A DNA stretch of 64,000 nucleotides from Stramonita haemastoma (lineage: Eukaryota > Mollusca > Gastropoda > Neogastropoda > Muricidae), in NCBI GenBank assembly GCA_030674155.1, contig CM060318.1:84159622-84223621 (forward strand), in the 5' to 3' direction. The notes under the pieces were generated by a model. It ran no database searches, was not told the origin of the DNA, and saw only the letters and a list, made by a program, of their open reading frames with translations. A program made the translations under genes and the position numbers. Numbering within the stretch: the first letter of the stretch is position 1; each line of letters starts with the position of its first letter. Below, one piece after another: positions 1 through 58,647 of the stretch.

Positions 1-258
1 AGCGATCACCAAAATAATACACAGTACGAATATGGAGTGAAACAAAGGGATGGATTAGCCTTTTGAAGTCAGTGGTGTTTTGTTTCTGAAATGTAGGTTT
101 TGAGGTCTCTCTCTAACGTTTTCCGTCCTTAGGTGATCATCACAAACAACGCCATTGCCGCATTGGCACATTCATGATATTGTAGACTGATTTATAGGCC
201 TAGCCTAGACTATATTTTGCAGATCTCATTCAGTCTCTCAGCCTGTTTCTGTTTTTGT

Positions 259-290
<32 letters not shown>

Positions 291-300
291 TGTCCCGGTG

Positions 301-370
301 TGTGTGTGTCACTGTGTGTCACTGTGTGTCTCTCTCAGAGACACACACAGTGACACACAGTGACACACAC
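301..370. repeat. Near-perfect inverted repeat (hairpin) of GTCACTGT units
   Basis: The arm 301-333 (TGTGTGTGTCACTGTGTGTC and so on) is almost the exact reverse complement of 337-370, with a three-base loop CTC. The repeat is built from GTGTGTCACT units followed by AGTGACACAC units. It lies next to a GT microsatellite at 257-300. Confidence 0.85.
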
Positions 371-1308
371 AGAGTCTCTTGAGTCTGAATCTATGTCTCT
401 GCCTCTCTGCCTCTCTCCCTTCCCCCTTCCCTCTCCTTACCTAGAACCAAGTCAGATGTGGAATATACAGTTATCATTTTCATGTTTAGAATATATCAAA
501 TTTGATATACCTAACTTTGTTAGATGTTTACTGATGTCACCAATTTATTTGGCAGATGATTTAAATGTCCGTTTGAATTCCTGCTACTTTCATATGCCTG
601 CACCACAACAATATCTCAGACTATTTTTAGATCTATTCACTTCTAAAACAGAGCTGTACAAAATACCAGTTCCTTTTAAACAAACTTTTAAAGCAAGTTC
701 ACACATTTATCATACCCCAAATCTACAATGGTTTTCCCCCCATTGTTTGTTCTTATTGGAGCACTTTTAAAGTTACTGGATAAGAAATTAAGAATCCATG
801 TAAACAGAAGAATGGTCCCTGGCAAAATTCTGCTGTAAAAAGGCACTCTGTCTGTTTTATGGAAAATATACTGACAAAGAAAAAAATTGAAAGCAAAAAA
901 AAAGTGGCGCTGCTCTTGTGCCAACAAGCTTTCCACAAGGAGAGTGGCCCAAGTTTCATTAAGAGTTAAATCTGCCCTGACTGAAAAGGGGATTTAATTG
1001 AATTAAAAAATATTGAGTCTAGTTACTATATTCTACCTTTCACTAAATTATAGTGTATACATGTGTTTTTATTTTTATTTATCTTATTCTTTTATCAAGG
1101 ATAATGGAATAAGTGCTCATGTGTTTTTTTACATCCAGTCCCTGTGTGTATACAGTTTTGTAAATCTTGTCATGTTCCCACTGGCACACAATGGCCTACT
1201 CTTACAAAAAATGGAATAGGATTTAACGCGTGCGCAAGATGTTCTGCGTGTGTTCTCACACGGGGCCTTGGTTTATAGTCTCATCCGAAGGATTTTTGGA
1301 GAGAGAGT

Positions 1309-1309
<1 letters not shown>

Positions 1310-1372
<63 letters not shown>

Positions 1373-1680
1373 TGCATGCACATTGGCAAGAGTGCTTTGT
1401 TTCTTTGTGTGCTTCTCTGTGTTTTTGTATAAATTATATATAATATACAATAAGATGTTCTGCGTGTGTTCGCACACGTGGCCTCAGTTTATAGTCTCAT
1501 CTAAAGGACTTTTGGAGAGAGTGGTGTGTGTGTGTGTCACTGTGTGTATGTGTGTGTGTCACTCTGTGTGTGTGTGTGTGTGGGGTGTGTGTGTTGTGTG
1601 TGTGTGTGTGTGTGTGTGTGTACATGTATTATATATGTGTGTGTGTGTACATGTATGTGTGTGTGTGTGCTTGCATGCAC
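1310..1680. repeat. Two GT-rich microsatellite blocks separated by a duplicated segment
   Basis: GT tracts at 1312-1370 and 1525-1672 are each preceded by AAGATGTTCTGCGTGTGTTC-type sequence and followed by the same TTGCATGCACNTTGGCAAGA segment and TTTTTGTAT end. A block of about 210 bases is therefore duplicated in tandem (about 1229-1440 and 1453-1735). The shared leader is a minus-strand fragment of the SINE-B family. Confidence 0.75.
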
Positions 1681-2484
1681 GTTGGCAAGAGTGCTATGTT
1701 TCTTTGTGTGCTTCTCTGTGTTTTTGTATTATATAATATGCTTTTTGTGTCCCCCTCCCTGTTCTTCTCTTTTTTAAGATTTGTTACTTTTTGTTTTTTT
1801 ATTTCCAGTGTTGCTGTTATGCCTCACCCGGGTCTGTTTCATTCATTCAATCATTCTGTATACAGGTTGTAAACTGAGTATGTGTTTGTTATATTGATTT
1901 GGTGTTATCTATAACACTATCAGTATACTATGTCAGCATCAGCCATAACTAGCCTACTCTTCAGTCTTCTGCCAAAAACAGATTTGATAAAAAAATAAAA
2001 AAAAGATTTGATAATGCTAGATTAAACCCTTGAATATGACCTTGGCCTTAACGGTTTGACAGATTTTGACTTATGAATGATTACCAAATTGGTCCCTTAA
2101 AACCAAACCCCCCCCAAAATCATTTTCAAAATCCTAACCAGGAAGACTTGTCACAGAACTTTACAAAACAGTCATTATATGATGCACAGTCAGGGATATT
2201 CAGATGGTTACTAAGTAAGGTTTGTGATCATCGTAAAATTTTATGCTGCATCATAATTTCTTTTGTCTTCAGTTTTTATTGATAAAGTCATAATTTGACT
2301 CTTTTTGAGAAAGGGTCGTGTCTTTAGATTTAAATTGTGATGCAAGGTTCAATGTTTGATAGCATTATGTATTTTAGATAATAATGTATGAAGAGAGCAG
2401 ATAAAAAGGATAAATTGATGGATGCTGGGCCAAGTGATAAAAGTCCATTTAACTTTGATCTCGTGCGTGTTTGAAGTCTTTAAT

Positions 2485-2820
2485 CAAAATCTTGATGGTG
2501 GTGTTAGGTGAGTTAAGGATGGGTATTTTTACAATTTCTCGGGTCAGCCGTAAAGTGAAAGTATGTTAGGGCCTTAATTCCCTTTGTGTATAACATACAT
2601 GTACACATGCAAAAGATGAAATAAATATAGTTGAAAAACACATGTTAAAGATGCCATATTTTGTGTCGGCTTTCAGTGGATTATGAAAACACATGCATAC
2701 CCAGCGTGCATCCTGTTCAAGAAAAAATAAGCTGCTCCAAAGTCAGATTGTGTTGGCTGAGGCCAGCTGGCAGACTCTCTTCAAAGTAACAGGCACAAGA
2801 GAAGGAAACAGAGAGAGGAG
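2485..2820 (+). repeat. SINE-C family copy (tail part)
   Basis: Shares GTGAGTTAAGGATGGG, then the CAGCGTGCATCCTGT and AAGCTGCTC blocks, with copies at 27335-27720, 32445-32850 and the split copy at 57115-58075. Family name is mine; defined only from copies inside this window. Confidence 0.65.
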
Positions 2821-2984
2821 AGAAAAGGATTAACCATTATCATGTCTTTGAATTTATAAACAACTGGCAGTTTACAAGTGTAGCTGTGCTGATTGTGACA
2901 TAATATATGCATCATTGATTTATATATCAGAACCTTTAGGCTTTACATGTTTTACTAACAATAAATCCAAAACAGTAATGCTAT

Positions 2985-3175
2985 TTTAATAATAATGATA
3001 ATAATACATGGAATTTATGTAGCGCTATATCTTGCAATAACAAATCAAAGCACTTGCCTTTGATCTATACAGCACATACGCAATCAGTAACAACTGATGT
3101 TTTTTTAAAAAAATTGGAATGTACACATACGCATGCACGCACACACGCATGCACGCGCACACACACACTTATAAA
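2985..3175 (+). repeat. AATAAT / GGAATTTATGTAGCGCTAT repeat fragment with CACGC tract
   Basis: (AATAAT)n followed by ACATGGAATTTATGTAGCGC and AAATCAAAGCAC. A second copy is at 33960-34090. This TAGCGC-containing word pair recurs in marine invertebrate repeats (general knowledge). A CA/CG-alternating tract follows at 3125-3170. Confidence 0.6.
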
Positions 3176-3427
3176 GGTTATACACTTTGGCAGGGTAAAG
3201 GGGATTTCAGATATAGAAGGCAGGGACAGATAGGAAATGAAAACAGAAGGCGAAAATCTTAGGTTTGAAATAAGTGTGTCTTGAGGTTGGATTTAAAAGT
3301 TTCATAAGTAGGCTTTTGCCGAAGGGAGAGAGAGGTCATTCCAGATTGACAGACCATAAATAGATAAAGTATTTTAGTATTTAACTTTTAAGAGCAGATT
3401 TAGAAACAAATGATATCCCGTCTGCAG

Positions 3428-3452
3428 ATTGAAGGGCTATGCTGCTGTGACC
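3428..3452 (+). promoter_or_regulatory. PIKFYVE: 5' leader end, mini-uORF and start context of PIKFYVE
   Basis: A CTGCAG acceptor ends at 3427, so the start codon lies in an internal exon and at least one untranslated exon must lie upstream. The ATG at 3453 has a strong Kozak context (ACCATGG). An earlier ATG at 3439 opens a three-codon frame, Met-Leu-Leu, whose TGA (3448-3450) ends two bases before the main ATG. Because it is so short and close it could tune initiation by reinitiation; this is inference. Confidence 0.5.
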
Positions 3453-50126
<46,674 letters not shown>

Positions 50127-53100
50127 TTAAAAGGCCTCAGTCTTCAGGGCTGTACTGTGGGTACCTTTTGTCCACCTGGTTCACAAGACTTGAAGGACAG
50201 CTTTATGGAGCAAGAAGACCTGTGGCCACAGTGTTCTTGTGATTCAGTCTGACCTCAGTAAACCACAACTTATCCTGTTTCGCAACATGTTTAACATCAG
50301 CTGTAGGGTGTGTGGTGATTGTTTTTCTTTTCTTTTTTATATTTATAGGGTTCGGAAACTTATATGTTCCTACTGTGTCACAATGCTTATTTTCTTCAGA
50401 GAGCTTACAGGACAGGAGTTTTTTTTATATGAGACAACACAAATGTGCCCCCCAAAAAAAACAAAAAAACAAACCCACCCAAAACAAAAAAAACAACTCA
50501 ACTCTACCCATTATAGGTTTTGTCCCCAAACTGAACAGTGTCATTTTTGACAGAGACTTTTTGTCAAGCATGTTTTGCAGCTCCTGCTTTTGATGTCAGT
50601 TCCCACTCTGTGTTGCCAGATAAGTGTCACTGTTATTATTTGGTCAGCATTTTTCCTGCAGAGATGATAAATCCTGGAAGGGTTAAGAAAAAAGTTATAT
50701 GTATTACAAAACTGTTCATGATTTGGGAAAGAAAAAATGTGTGATACTCAGATAAGTTTAAATGCAGTTTTATGGACTGAGAAAATGGTTGCCTTTTTTG
50801 TGTACTTAGGGAATGGGGGTGGGAAGAGACTAAGTAAGGAGGGGGTAACAGCTGGTGCAATATCCATTCCATCTGCCTTACTGATTATAAATTGGATGAT
50901 GAAGGTGGAATTTTTTTTGAATGGTTTGTGTTAATATTGTATATGGTGATAAATTGATTCTTGCTTATCTTCAGCAGTATTTCACTGGTTTTGAGGGGAC
51001 CAATGTCAAAGGGCATTTTCTTCATCCATACTTGCACTGATGCACAATTTTGCGTAATGAGAAACAAAGTTGATGCCCTCACTCTCTTCCTTCCTTCCCC
51101 TCCTCCATTCATTATGTTATAATGTTTCCCCTTCCTGCCTTTAGTTGTATGGTATGGAGAAAAGTGTTGTGCCTTTGTAATCAAAGTTGGATGAAAGGGA
51201 GTTGGAGAAATATAAAGTGGAAGAAAGCGACACCTCTGCTTCACAGAAATAGTAGACTAGTGAATTTGCTTTTCAAACTTATGTACATGTTGTAAAGACC
51301 ACCTAGATCCACATCACTATATGAGTGTTGTATTTTTAGAAAAGTCTTTTAAGAGGTGAAAAGATGCCTACATTTTGCATAGACAGCAGAAGAGACATGG
51401 CAGATATCGCTTCTCAAAAATAGCATAAGCCTCCCAAACATCTTAGAATTAGGCACATATTTGGTAAAATGGCACACTTGTGATATTTTCTGTCTCTTTT
51501 TTTTTGTTTGTTTTGAGGAATTGTTTTGAAAGTTGTGAGGCTTATGTAAAAGTTTCTTCTTTGTGAGGTGATTTTTTTTTCCTATGTCTGATGGTTAGTT
51601 GTTTCCCTTTGTGTGTTTGTGTCTGTGAATAGATGCAGACTCATACCTTTTAGAAGATAACTGCTTTGTTGTAGATGTGCTTAGAACAGAAGGAAACAGG
51701 TGGGTGCAGGCTTCACTGACGCTGCTGTATAAGTTTATAAACAAAAGAAAAATTCAGACTATGTTCACAATGATACGCAAATCTTGAAACTGCCTGATGC
51801 AAATCATGCTTACGAACATGTCCAAAAATTGGAATTGATATGAGTCCTAAAGTTTGTAAGTGTAAGCAGCAGTTACAAACAATGTTTCATTCTGATTTGT
51901 ATGCTGCACCAGAAATATAAATTATTTAGGTCCAGTTCAAGTGAGAAGAAACGTTTTGTTCAATGCGTGTTGGAAACATAGATATAGCATGAAAAAAGAA
52001 AACCAGAGAAAGAATATTGAGGATGAGTTAGTTAAATGTAAACTGTCTTTAATGAAAGTGTTTTGTGTCACATGAAACACTTCATTCTGAGCCAAACATA
52101 ATGCATTTATATAGATACTGCTGTGATTGTCGTCTAGTGTGTGCATTTGTTTAAAAAGAAACAGGGTAAGAAATTGTCTGTACAGCAACAGTCCATTTGA
52201 ACTGAAAGTGGGTCAGTACAACTTTTTTTTTCTGTAAACTCCTAATGGACTAGGAATAATAGGAACAAAAGGTATTGCAGTCACTGGAAAATGTGCTTCA
52301 CAATTAAGCAGAAAATGTACAATGTCTACCAATGAAACTCTGCTACCCCCAAGCAAACAATGCTTTACAGATGTATTCCAAATGAACGCACATCCTGTGG
52401 CACTGTCTCCAGAGTGGAGCAACTAGAAGTATTTTGTTGTCTGTTGTATATATTGATTTGTTGTGTTTGAAAATGAATGCATTCCTCTGTGGACCATGTT
52501 GCTTTCATTGATTAGTATACGAGTTTTAAATAGTCGTAGTGGCCAGTGTTCAGTTTTAAGCTGAGGGTTTGGTTCTCATCAATTGTATTGTGGACTTGAA
52601 TTTGAGCAAAAACAGATTTTTGTGGGAAAGAAGGAATTCAAGAGAAAGGAAGTCACTATTGTCTGGGGTTTTTTGTTGTTGTTGGGTTTTTTACTCATAC
52701 TGTTGTTTTGCACATGTAATACTTATCTATCAATGTGCTTGCCAGTATAGATGTGCGCTTGTCACTTTATCTCACTATGACTAGTATCTTTATTCATTTG
52801 ATTAACTCATACCTATGTACTATAATCTCTAAGGGCTGAGATTTAGCCAAACAGATCAAGCAGCCAGCTGGGTTCATAACTCGGGAGAGGAGGAAACCTA
52901 GTTGTTGTTGTTGTTTTTTTTAGACCTTTTTGATTAAAAAAACAAGTTTTTATTGTAATCTTGTTAAAGAGAAGAAAAAAGAAGTACTCAAAACAAAATT
53001 AAAGCATGTCACTCATTTTTTGTCAAACAGGAGTGATGTGAAGTACAGGTAATCTAACCGTTAGGTACAGACAAGCTGACCTGTATCTACTGCAATGCTT

Positions 53101-54940
53101 GTCAGATTCACATGGCAGATGTGGTGTGTTCTGTGTTGTAGGTGTCACTATCTTCTGTGTACAGTGTATGAAATCTCTGCTGCTCAGGGATGTTTTCAGG
53201 TCTACAGCCAAGCTACTTGAACCATTGGCCTTGTTTAACAATCAGTGTTTAGGCGCCAATCTCAGCCCTAGCTGCCAGTTATGCTATGAGTGAATTTACT
53301 CATGAAACAAATACCTCATTGATTTTTTTTTTTACTCTCTGTACATTCAGTGTAGCCTTCTCTTCTTTTGTCTTCATTTTTAAAGAAGATTTTAAGAAAT
53401 AATTCGTACATGCATCACTTAAAAAAAAATTTCAGTTGTTTGTGCTTGCCTCAGGCAAGTTGAGAATAATTGTTTCCACTTTGGATGCTATTATAGCCTG
53501 CACCAAAATATCATCAGTTTTATGATCAGTTAGAAAACAATTTAGCAAGCCTCTGCTGAAAAGTTGTTTTTGTTTTTTATGTAGTTGCAGTGCCATGTAA
53601 TTCTTTTCTTTACTTTTATCTTTTGGTTTTTTTTTTTCTTTTTTTTTTGCACAGGTCATGACAGCTGATTTTAGAACTGATTTCGAGTGACAGTGATGAA
53701 AACTAAAAACCTGTGGTAAACTATCTGAAGAAGAATACCACACATGCATAACATACTTGTTGTTTTGTTGCTGTAAAAGTAAATGATGTTCTAGGTGGGC
53801 TGTTGTTGACAATGGTAGTATTATGTGTTTGCTTGCACATGCATTTGGTTACACTGTGTTGTTGTAAATTATGGATGAGTTTACATTAGCTTTTTTCTGT
53901 AGTGATTTCAGTCATAGAGACAATGAGAAGGGTAAGATAACTGAAAGCTTTGTGCCTTATGTGATCTTCATTTTTGCCTTATTACTGTTACACTTTGGCA
54001 GAACTTTTGTATCATTTTGGATCATGCAGTATGATTTCAGTCTTTAAAGATGTGAAGTATGTCTTATTACATGTTTTCCTATAGATTAGCTGTGTTGACA
54101 GTCAGCATTAATGCAGTTTTTAACAGGGAAGTTTTTACGATGAAAGTTCTTATTTTCATCTCTTTTTAAGGAAAGTTTCTTTGTTTTTGTTTTTTTACTT
54201 TCCTTTTTTTTATATTTTCCTGTATGTTATACTACAGTCATTATCTAGTAATCTGCTCGTCAGGTAGCTGGAATTGCTTCTGTTTGTGTTGCCTTTGAAA
54301 ATGCCAGTTTTAGAGGACAAGAGATATGTGTAGATTGTGAACTTTTATATGTAGATTTTACAAATGCTTGTAAAGAGTTGAGTCACTTTGGGATTGCTTT
54401 TTGAATGTAGGAAAATTGCAGAGTTAGTGGGAGAGAAGAGGGAGGGAGGCAGGATTGGCAAAGACTTAGGAGGATGGTGTTTAAGCAAATGAAAATATCG
54501 GGGCATCTTCTATGATTATAAAAATGTTTGATTCCCCCCCCCCTCCTCCCTCTCTGAAGGTTCACCAATGATGAGATGTTGCATATGCATTCATTTTTTC
54601 CCATGGTAAGGTAGCCACAATCCAGCTTCAGGGAGTTTAGTTGATCTGAACAAGAGTGTTCCATGGATCTTTTCAAATAATTTTTTTTTAGGAATTTGGT
54701 CAAACTGAAAGCAAGCAAAGGTCAGGAATCTAAAGAAAGTGTTGTTGGTCCTAATGGACTGTGAGGCCTTTGCTCCCCTACCTCTCTTTCCAAAGTTGGG
54801 GATTAAGGGATGGGGCCAGGGGCAGCTGCTCCCGTCTGTCCATCTGGGTCTGTGCTACAGGGTGATTTTGCTGTTCCTCTATTGAATACTGCTTGAAATG
54901 CAGAGCTTTGATGGGGAATAAATGCTGCTGCTGACAGCAG
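50127..54940 (+). other. PIKFYVE: Possible long 3' UTR of PIKFYVE
   Basis: From the stop codon to about 54.54 kb I see no dispersed repeat family member and no exon, which contrasts with every other stretch of this length in the window. The first AATAAA after the stop is at 54917-54922 and an ATTAAA lies at 52998-53003. A long UTR ending at either is plausible but unproven. The sequence is AT-rich with T and A runs. A minus-strand SINE-B fragment lies at 54548-54660. Confidence 0.4.
54548..54660 (-). repeat. SINE-B 3' fragment
   Basis: GAAGGTTCACCAATGATGAG and GGTAGCCACAATCCAGCTTC; same end fragment as at 7650 and 56865. Confidence 0.55.
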
Positions 54941-55171
54941 TGTACACAGTGGATATTACCTTATGTGATATTAGCAGATTTGCATCGATACATGTATCTC
55001 TTGTCCTCCAAGGAGGTGGCATTCCTGTGATACAGGTAACAGTCTTTGTCCATTAGTTATGTGGGGTGACATCAACCCATTCCTGATATTGCTGTGATGT
55101 GCTGATTACTGGTTGATTGTGAAATGAATGTGACAAAATTAGTAATGTAAGGGATAAAGTGAGAGAGAACA

Positions 55172-55240
<69 letters not shown>
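55172..55240 (+). repeat. (GT)n microsatellite, about 34 units
   Basis: Pure GT run in the 3' flank of PIKFYVE. Confidence 0.96.
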
Positions 55241-55535
55241 TGCCAGGTTTGATTATCTTTTGTCTACATAACAAGCATGATTTTTATGGTCACATCCTGC
55301 CAGTTTACTCTTTTTTTTCTTGAAATGTTCCTCTAGAGATCTCCTAAACAGGCTTTTGGAAGCACTGTTTTACTAGTCTAATTGACCTAGATCAACTGTG
55401 CTGTCAGCTTGTTCAACAAGAGGAGTGCCTACTACAGTTGAGTGTCCTGGCAACAACCTGACCCTTTTATAGCTCTTGCAGGTATTTACAATATTTGATG
55501 GTGTACACCATCCATTTATGGTAGTATTAAGGTGG

Positions 55536-55703
55536 TTAAAGTTAAAGTCTGTCCCGAGCCAAAGGCTCATCAGGCCGGTGCTTATCCCGGTTTCTGTGGC
55601 GTTAAGTGACTGAGAGTCATAGACTCCCCCTGGATAGGACGCCAGTCTATCGCAGGGTTAACCCCAACACAAGGTTGGTACCCCTTTTACACCTGGGTAG
55701 GGG
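55536..55703 (-). mobile_element. SINE-A copy, 5' truncated, with 13-bp target-site duplication
   Basis: Contains only the tail half of the SINE-A family and stops at ACACCTGGGTAGGGG, so the tRNA-like head is missing. AGTATTAAGGTGG occurs at 55523-55535 and at 55704-55716, a perfect duplication around the truncated copy. Confidence 0.92.
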
Positions 55704-56176
55704 AGTATTAAGGTGGAGGCCACTTTAAATCACTAAATCATCTGAATCAGACAATCTTATTTTGAAAAAGAAAGCTTAGGTAGATGCTTATTCTCCAGAT
55801 GGAGTGCTGTCTGCCATGATAATAACAACCTGACTAGAAAAGAAGCTGATTGTATTCAGTGTGCAACCTGTAATATTGTTATCGCCTTTTGCTTTGTGGC
55901 CTTGCACTTGCCAGTTCTGTGACAGATTTGTAGACAGTTTGTAAGTTATTGTATGAATAGTGGTATTTTCTCCTCTGTTCATGTCAGTAAAAGCAGTCTT
56001 TGAAAGCAAAAGTGCAACACTGTCTCTAGAAATCATTTTTTTAAGTTGTAGTAAGCGTAGTACTGTTTAATGCTTTGTGGTATATTCTCAAAGGTTATGC
56101 GTTACATCATGAGATTACAGTTTACCGCTTTTCATATGAGGCTTGGGCCATGACAGATGAAAAGATCATGTCTAAG

Positions 56177-56177
<1 letters not shown>

Positions 56178-56241
<64 letters not shown>
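56178..56241 (+). repeat. (GT)n microsatellite, about 32 units
   Basis: Pure GT run. Confidence 0.96.
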
Positions 56242-56242
<1 letters not shown>

Positions 56243-56479
56243 TGTTTTCAAACAAAATCTTGGACTGATTGAATCAGCTTAAAACTCTGCTTGCATGACT
56301 TCCCTGTCATTGGATGTGAAACTGACATGTGCAATACAAAAAAAAAAAGTAAAGCTGTCTGAATGTATTTGATCATCAATAAATCAGTCACAAGAAAGAT
56401 AACTTGGTGTGTTCGTGTGTGAACAGGATATTTCCTAATTTTTTTAAAACATTTTGTTCTAGAGTTTTTTTAATGTAAT

Positions 56480-56775
56480 AAGTGTACCAAGCATATGTTC
56501 TCAGCACTCTGCTTTATGGCAGTGAAATCTGGACAACATACACCAGACAAGATAACCAACCACCTGGAAAGTTTCCATTTTCTATCTCTGCTGTCTATGC
56601 TGAATCCTGTGAATTATTTGGGAGGACAAACTTACCAACACATACAGGCAGACTCCCATTGTATGCACCTTTTGCTGTGTTAATGTGGTCTCTGCTGGAT
56701 CGGTCATGGGCACTGTATGAGGGATAGCCATATTCCCAAGAACATCATGTTCAGTGACCAGACTGCAGGAGTCTA
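56480..56775 (+). pseudogene. Decayed reverse-transcriptase C-terminal fragment of a non-LTR retrotransposon
   Basis: VYQAYVLSTLLYGSEIWTTY followed by TRQD is the typical text after the catalytic part of LINE reverse transcriptases (AYVLSTLLYGSE.W). Further on, in another frame, RDSHIPKNIMFSD resembles the RDGRIPKDILFSEL end of the same proteins. Several frameshifts and stops separate the blocks. It is a relic, not a gene. Confidence 0.78.
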
Positions 56776-56864
56776 TCCATTAGTGTTCAGCATTATGCTT
56801 CAAGGATATGTGAAAGCCACCAACATAAAACTCTTGACAGCTGATTGTACTTTTTTGTGTGTTC

Positions 56865-57075
56865 CTCAGCTAGAGTTCTCACCAATAGTGAGATTTTGAT
56901 ATGCAACAGTTTTTAACCCACCATTAAGGTAGCCACATTCCAACGTCAGGGAAAGATGTTATCTAAAAATTGAGTGATGGCCTTTCAAGTCAAGTCAAAA
57001 AATCCTCTGAAGGGCAACTACAATACTGACAGGCATAATGATACAAATCATAATCAAAAGACACAAGATAGCTAC
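56865..57075 (-). repeat. SINE-B 3' fragment followed by reversed LINE-like tail
   Basis: CCTCAGCTAGAGTTCTCACC to GCCACATTCCAACGTCAGGG is SINE-B end sequence; CAAGTCAAGTCAAAAAATCC to CATAATCAAAAGACACAAGA (56988-57067) is the reverse of the 17780-17892 tail. Confidence 0.6.
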
Positions 57076-57114
57076 AATTCATATTATTAAAACATTCTAT
57101 GATAGCTTCAAATA

Positions 57115-57294
57115 AAAAGAGTGGTTAAGCTGTCCAACTTCAATCCCATGGGTCAATGAAAGTTTGAGTTCGAGTCTGGGTGGCGATGGCTGGTGAATTA
57201 AGGATGGTGATTTCTATGATCTCTCATGGTCAACTAACTTTAAGTGCAGACCTGACAGTGTCTTAATTCCATTTGTACACACATACACACACAG

Positions 57295-57331
<37 letters not shown>

Positions 57332-58075
57332 ATATATATATATGTGTGTATATATATATATGTGTGTGTATAAAGCTAAAAATGTATGTATGTATACAGC
57401 TAAAAAAAAAAAAAAAAAATCTCAACTGAATGTCTAAAGTCATTCGGATGAGACTATAAACTGAGGCCCCGTGTGCGAACACACGCAGATCTTGCACACA
57501 CGTTAAAACCCCGTTCCACCTTTCGGAAGAGCAGGCTATCATGTGCTGGTAGGAGCGGAATTCAAAATTATATTAAAAAAAAAACAGCATGCACACAGGT
57601 GTCGTGTTTGGACACCATCCCTGAGGAAAAATCGGGGAGTTGGAGCCCCAGGGCGGCTCAGGGCTGTATATGGCAACATTCTAGCGCTCCTGTGACAGTG
57701 CTGGAACCATTCCTATCGGTCATTGCCTTTCCAATGGATCATTCCAGTGGCGTGGAGAAGGGGGGTCTGCTGCATGGGTAACAGCTTGCCCTCCATACTT
57801 ACCCAGGCTTTGTGCTCTGGGGACTAGAGTGTAACACCATAGTCTTCGAGACTGATGGGAGCCTACTACTATATATATGTACATAATACACATGCAAAAG
57901 ATCAAATATGCTCATTAAAGATTCGCACATCATGCCAGTGTTCTAATATGCCTGCATACTACCTGTACATGAGCTACTCTGAAGCTGGAATGTGTCAGCA
58001 GAGGCCAGGGGCAGACCTGCAAAGTCACAGGCACAGGAAAAGACCAGGCAATATGCACTCTGCCCAGAGAGAGAG
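57115..58075 (+). mobile_element. SINE-C copy split by a nested insertion
   Basis: Head and first half at 57115-57290 (GTTCGAGTCTGGG B-box-like, GGTGAATTAAGGATGGTG, TAAGTGCAGACCTGACAG). The second half resumes at about 57880 (ACACATGCAAAAGATCAAAT, GCTACTCTGAAGCTGGAATG) and ends in GA repeats. Between lie a TA tract (57300-57370) and a SINE-B-related segment with extra tail (57420-57860). Confidence 0.7.
57420..57660 (+). repeat. SINE-B-related segment inside the split SINE-C copy
   Basis: TCGGATGAGACTATAAACTG, CACCTTTCGGAAGAGCAGGC, GAGGAAAAATCGGGGAGTTG; nearly identical to 39520-39740. Confidence 0.65.
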
Positions 58076-58647
58076 AGAAAATGACTGATCATCAGACCTG
58101 CAACATTTTTCACCACCTACCATGTGTAACCCCTACTTTTTTGGAGAGGGAGGGGGGTATCTATAAAAATTGGAAAAGGGAGTTAATCCATGGATGTCAC
58201 TATAGCCTTTAGCAATCAGTTGGCCTACTTATTAGGTTAGTTTTTTTTTCTTCCAGGGGAGCGACCCCAATCAACAAGCTGATTAGGACCTAGGCCTACT
58301 CTGTTACTGTATATATCGTCACTATATTCGTTTGAACTCTCCCTTTCCCTTAAAAAAAAAAAAAAAGCGTTTCGTAGTGATGGCATTAATAAGTGTCCAT
58401 GCCTTGATAAAAAAAAAAAAAATCCAACTCTATAATGTGATCGCCTAGTTTATGTCCCTTGCTTTGCATATTTTAATATGAACTAGATAATAGGCCTATG
58501 TCGCAGGGGGGAAAGCAAAACATAAAATGCCAGCAGGCGTAAAAAGATAAATCGGGAGATATGCACGCTAAGATTCAAAGAAAAGAGATGCTACAGGGTG
58601 CGGGTGGCGTTAAAAAGGTATTGATGTGATGTTTTCGTCCTTTCGAT

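Noticed and set aside
360..770. 136-codon plus-strand open frame near the window start
   Set aside because: Low-complexity start and AT-rich body without recognisable motif or splice support; its first part is the hairpin repeat.
1230..1872. Open frames rich in VCVCVC or THTHTH (also at 12.8, 24.4, 26, 28-30, 36-37, 55, 56 and 60.7 kb)
   Set aside because: Translations of GT/CA microsatellites.
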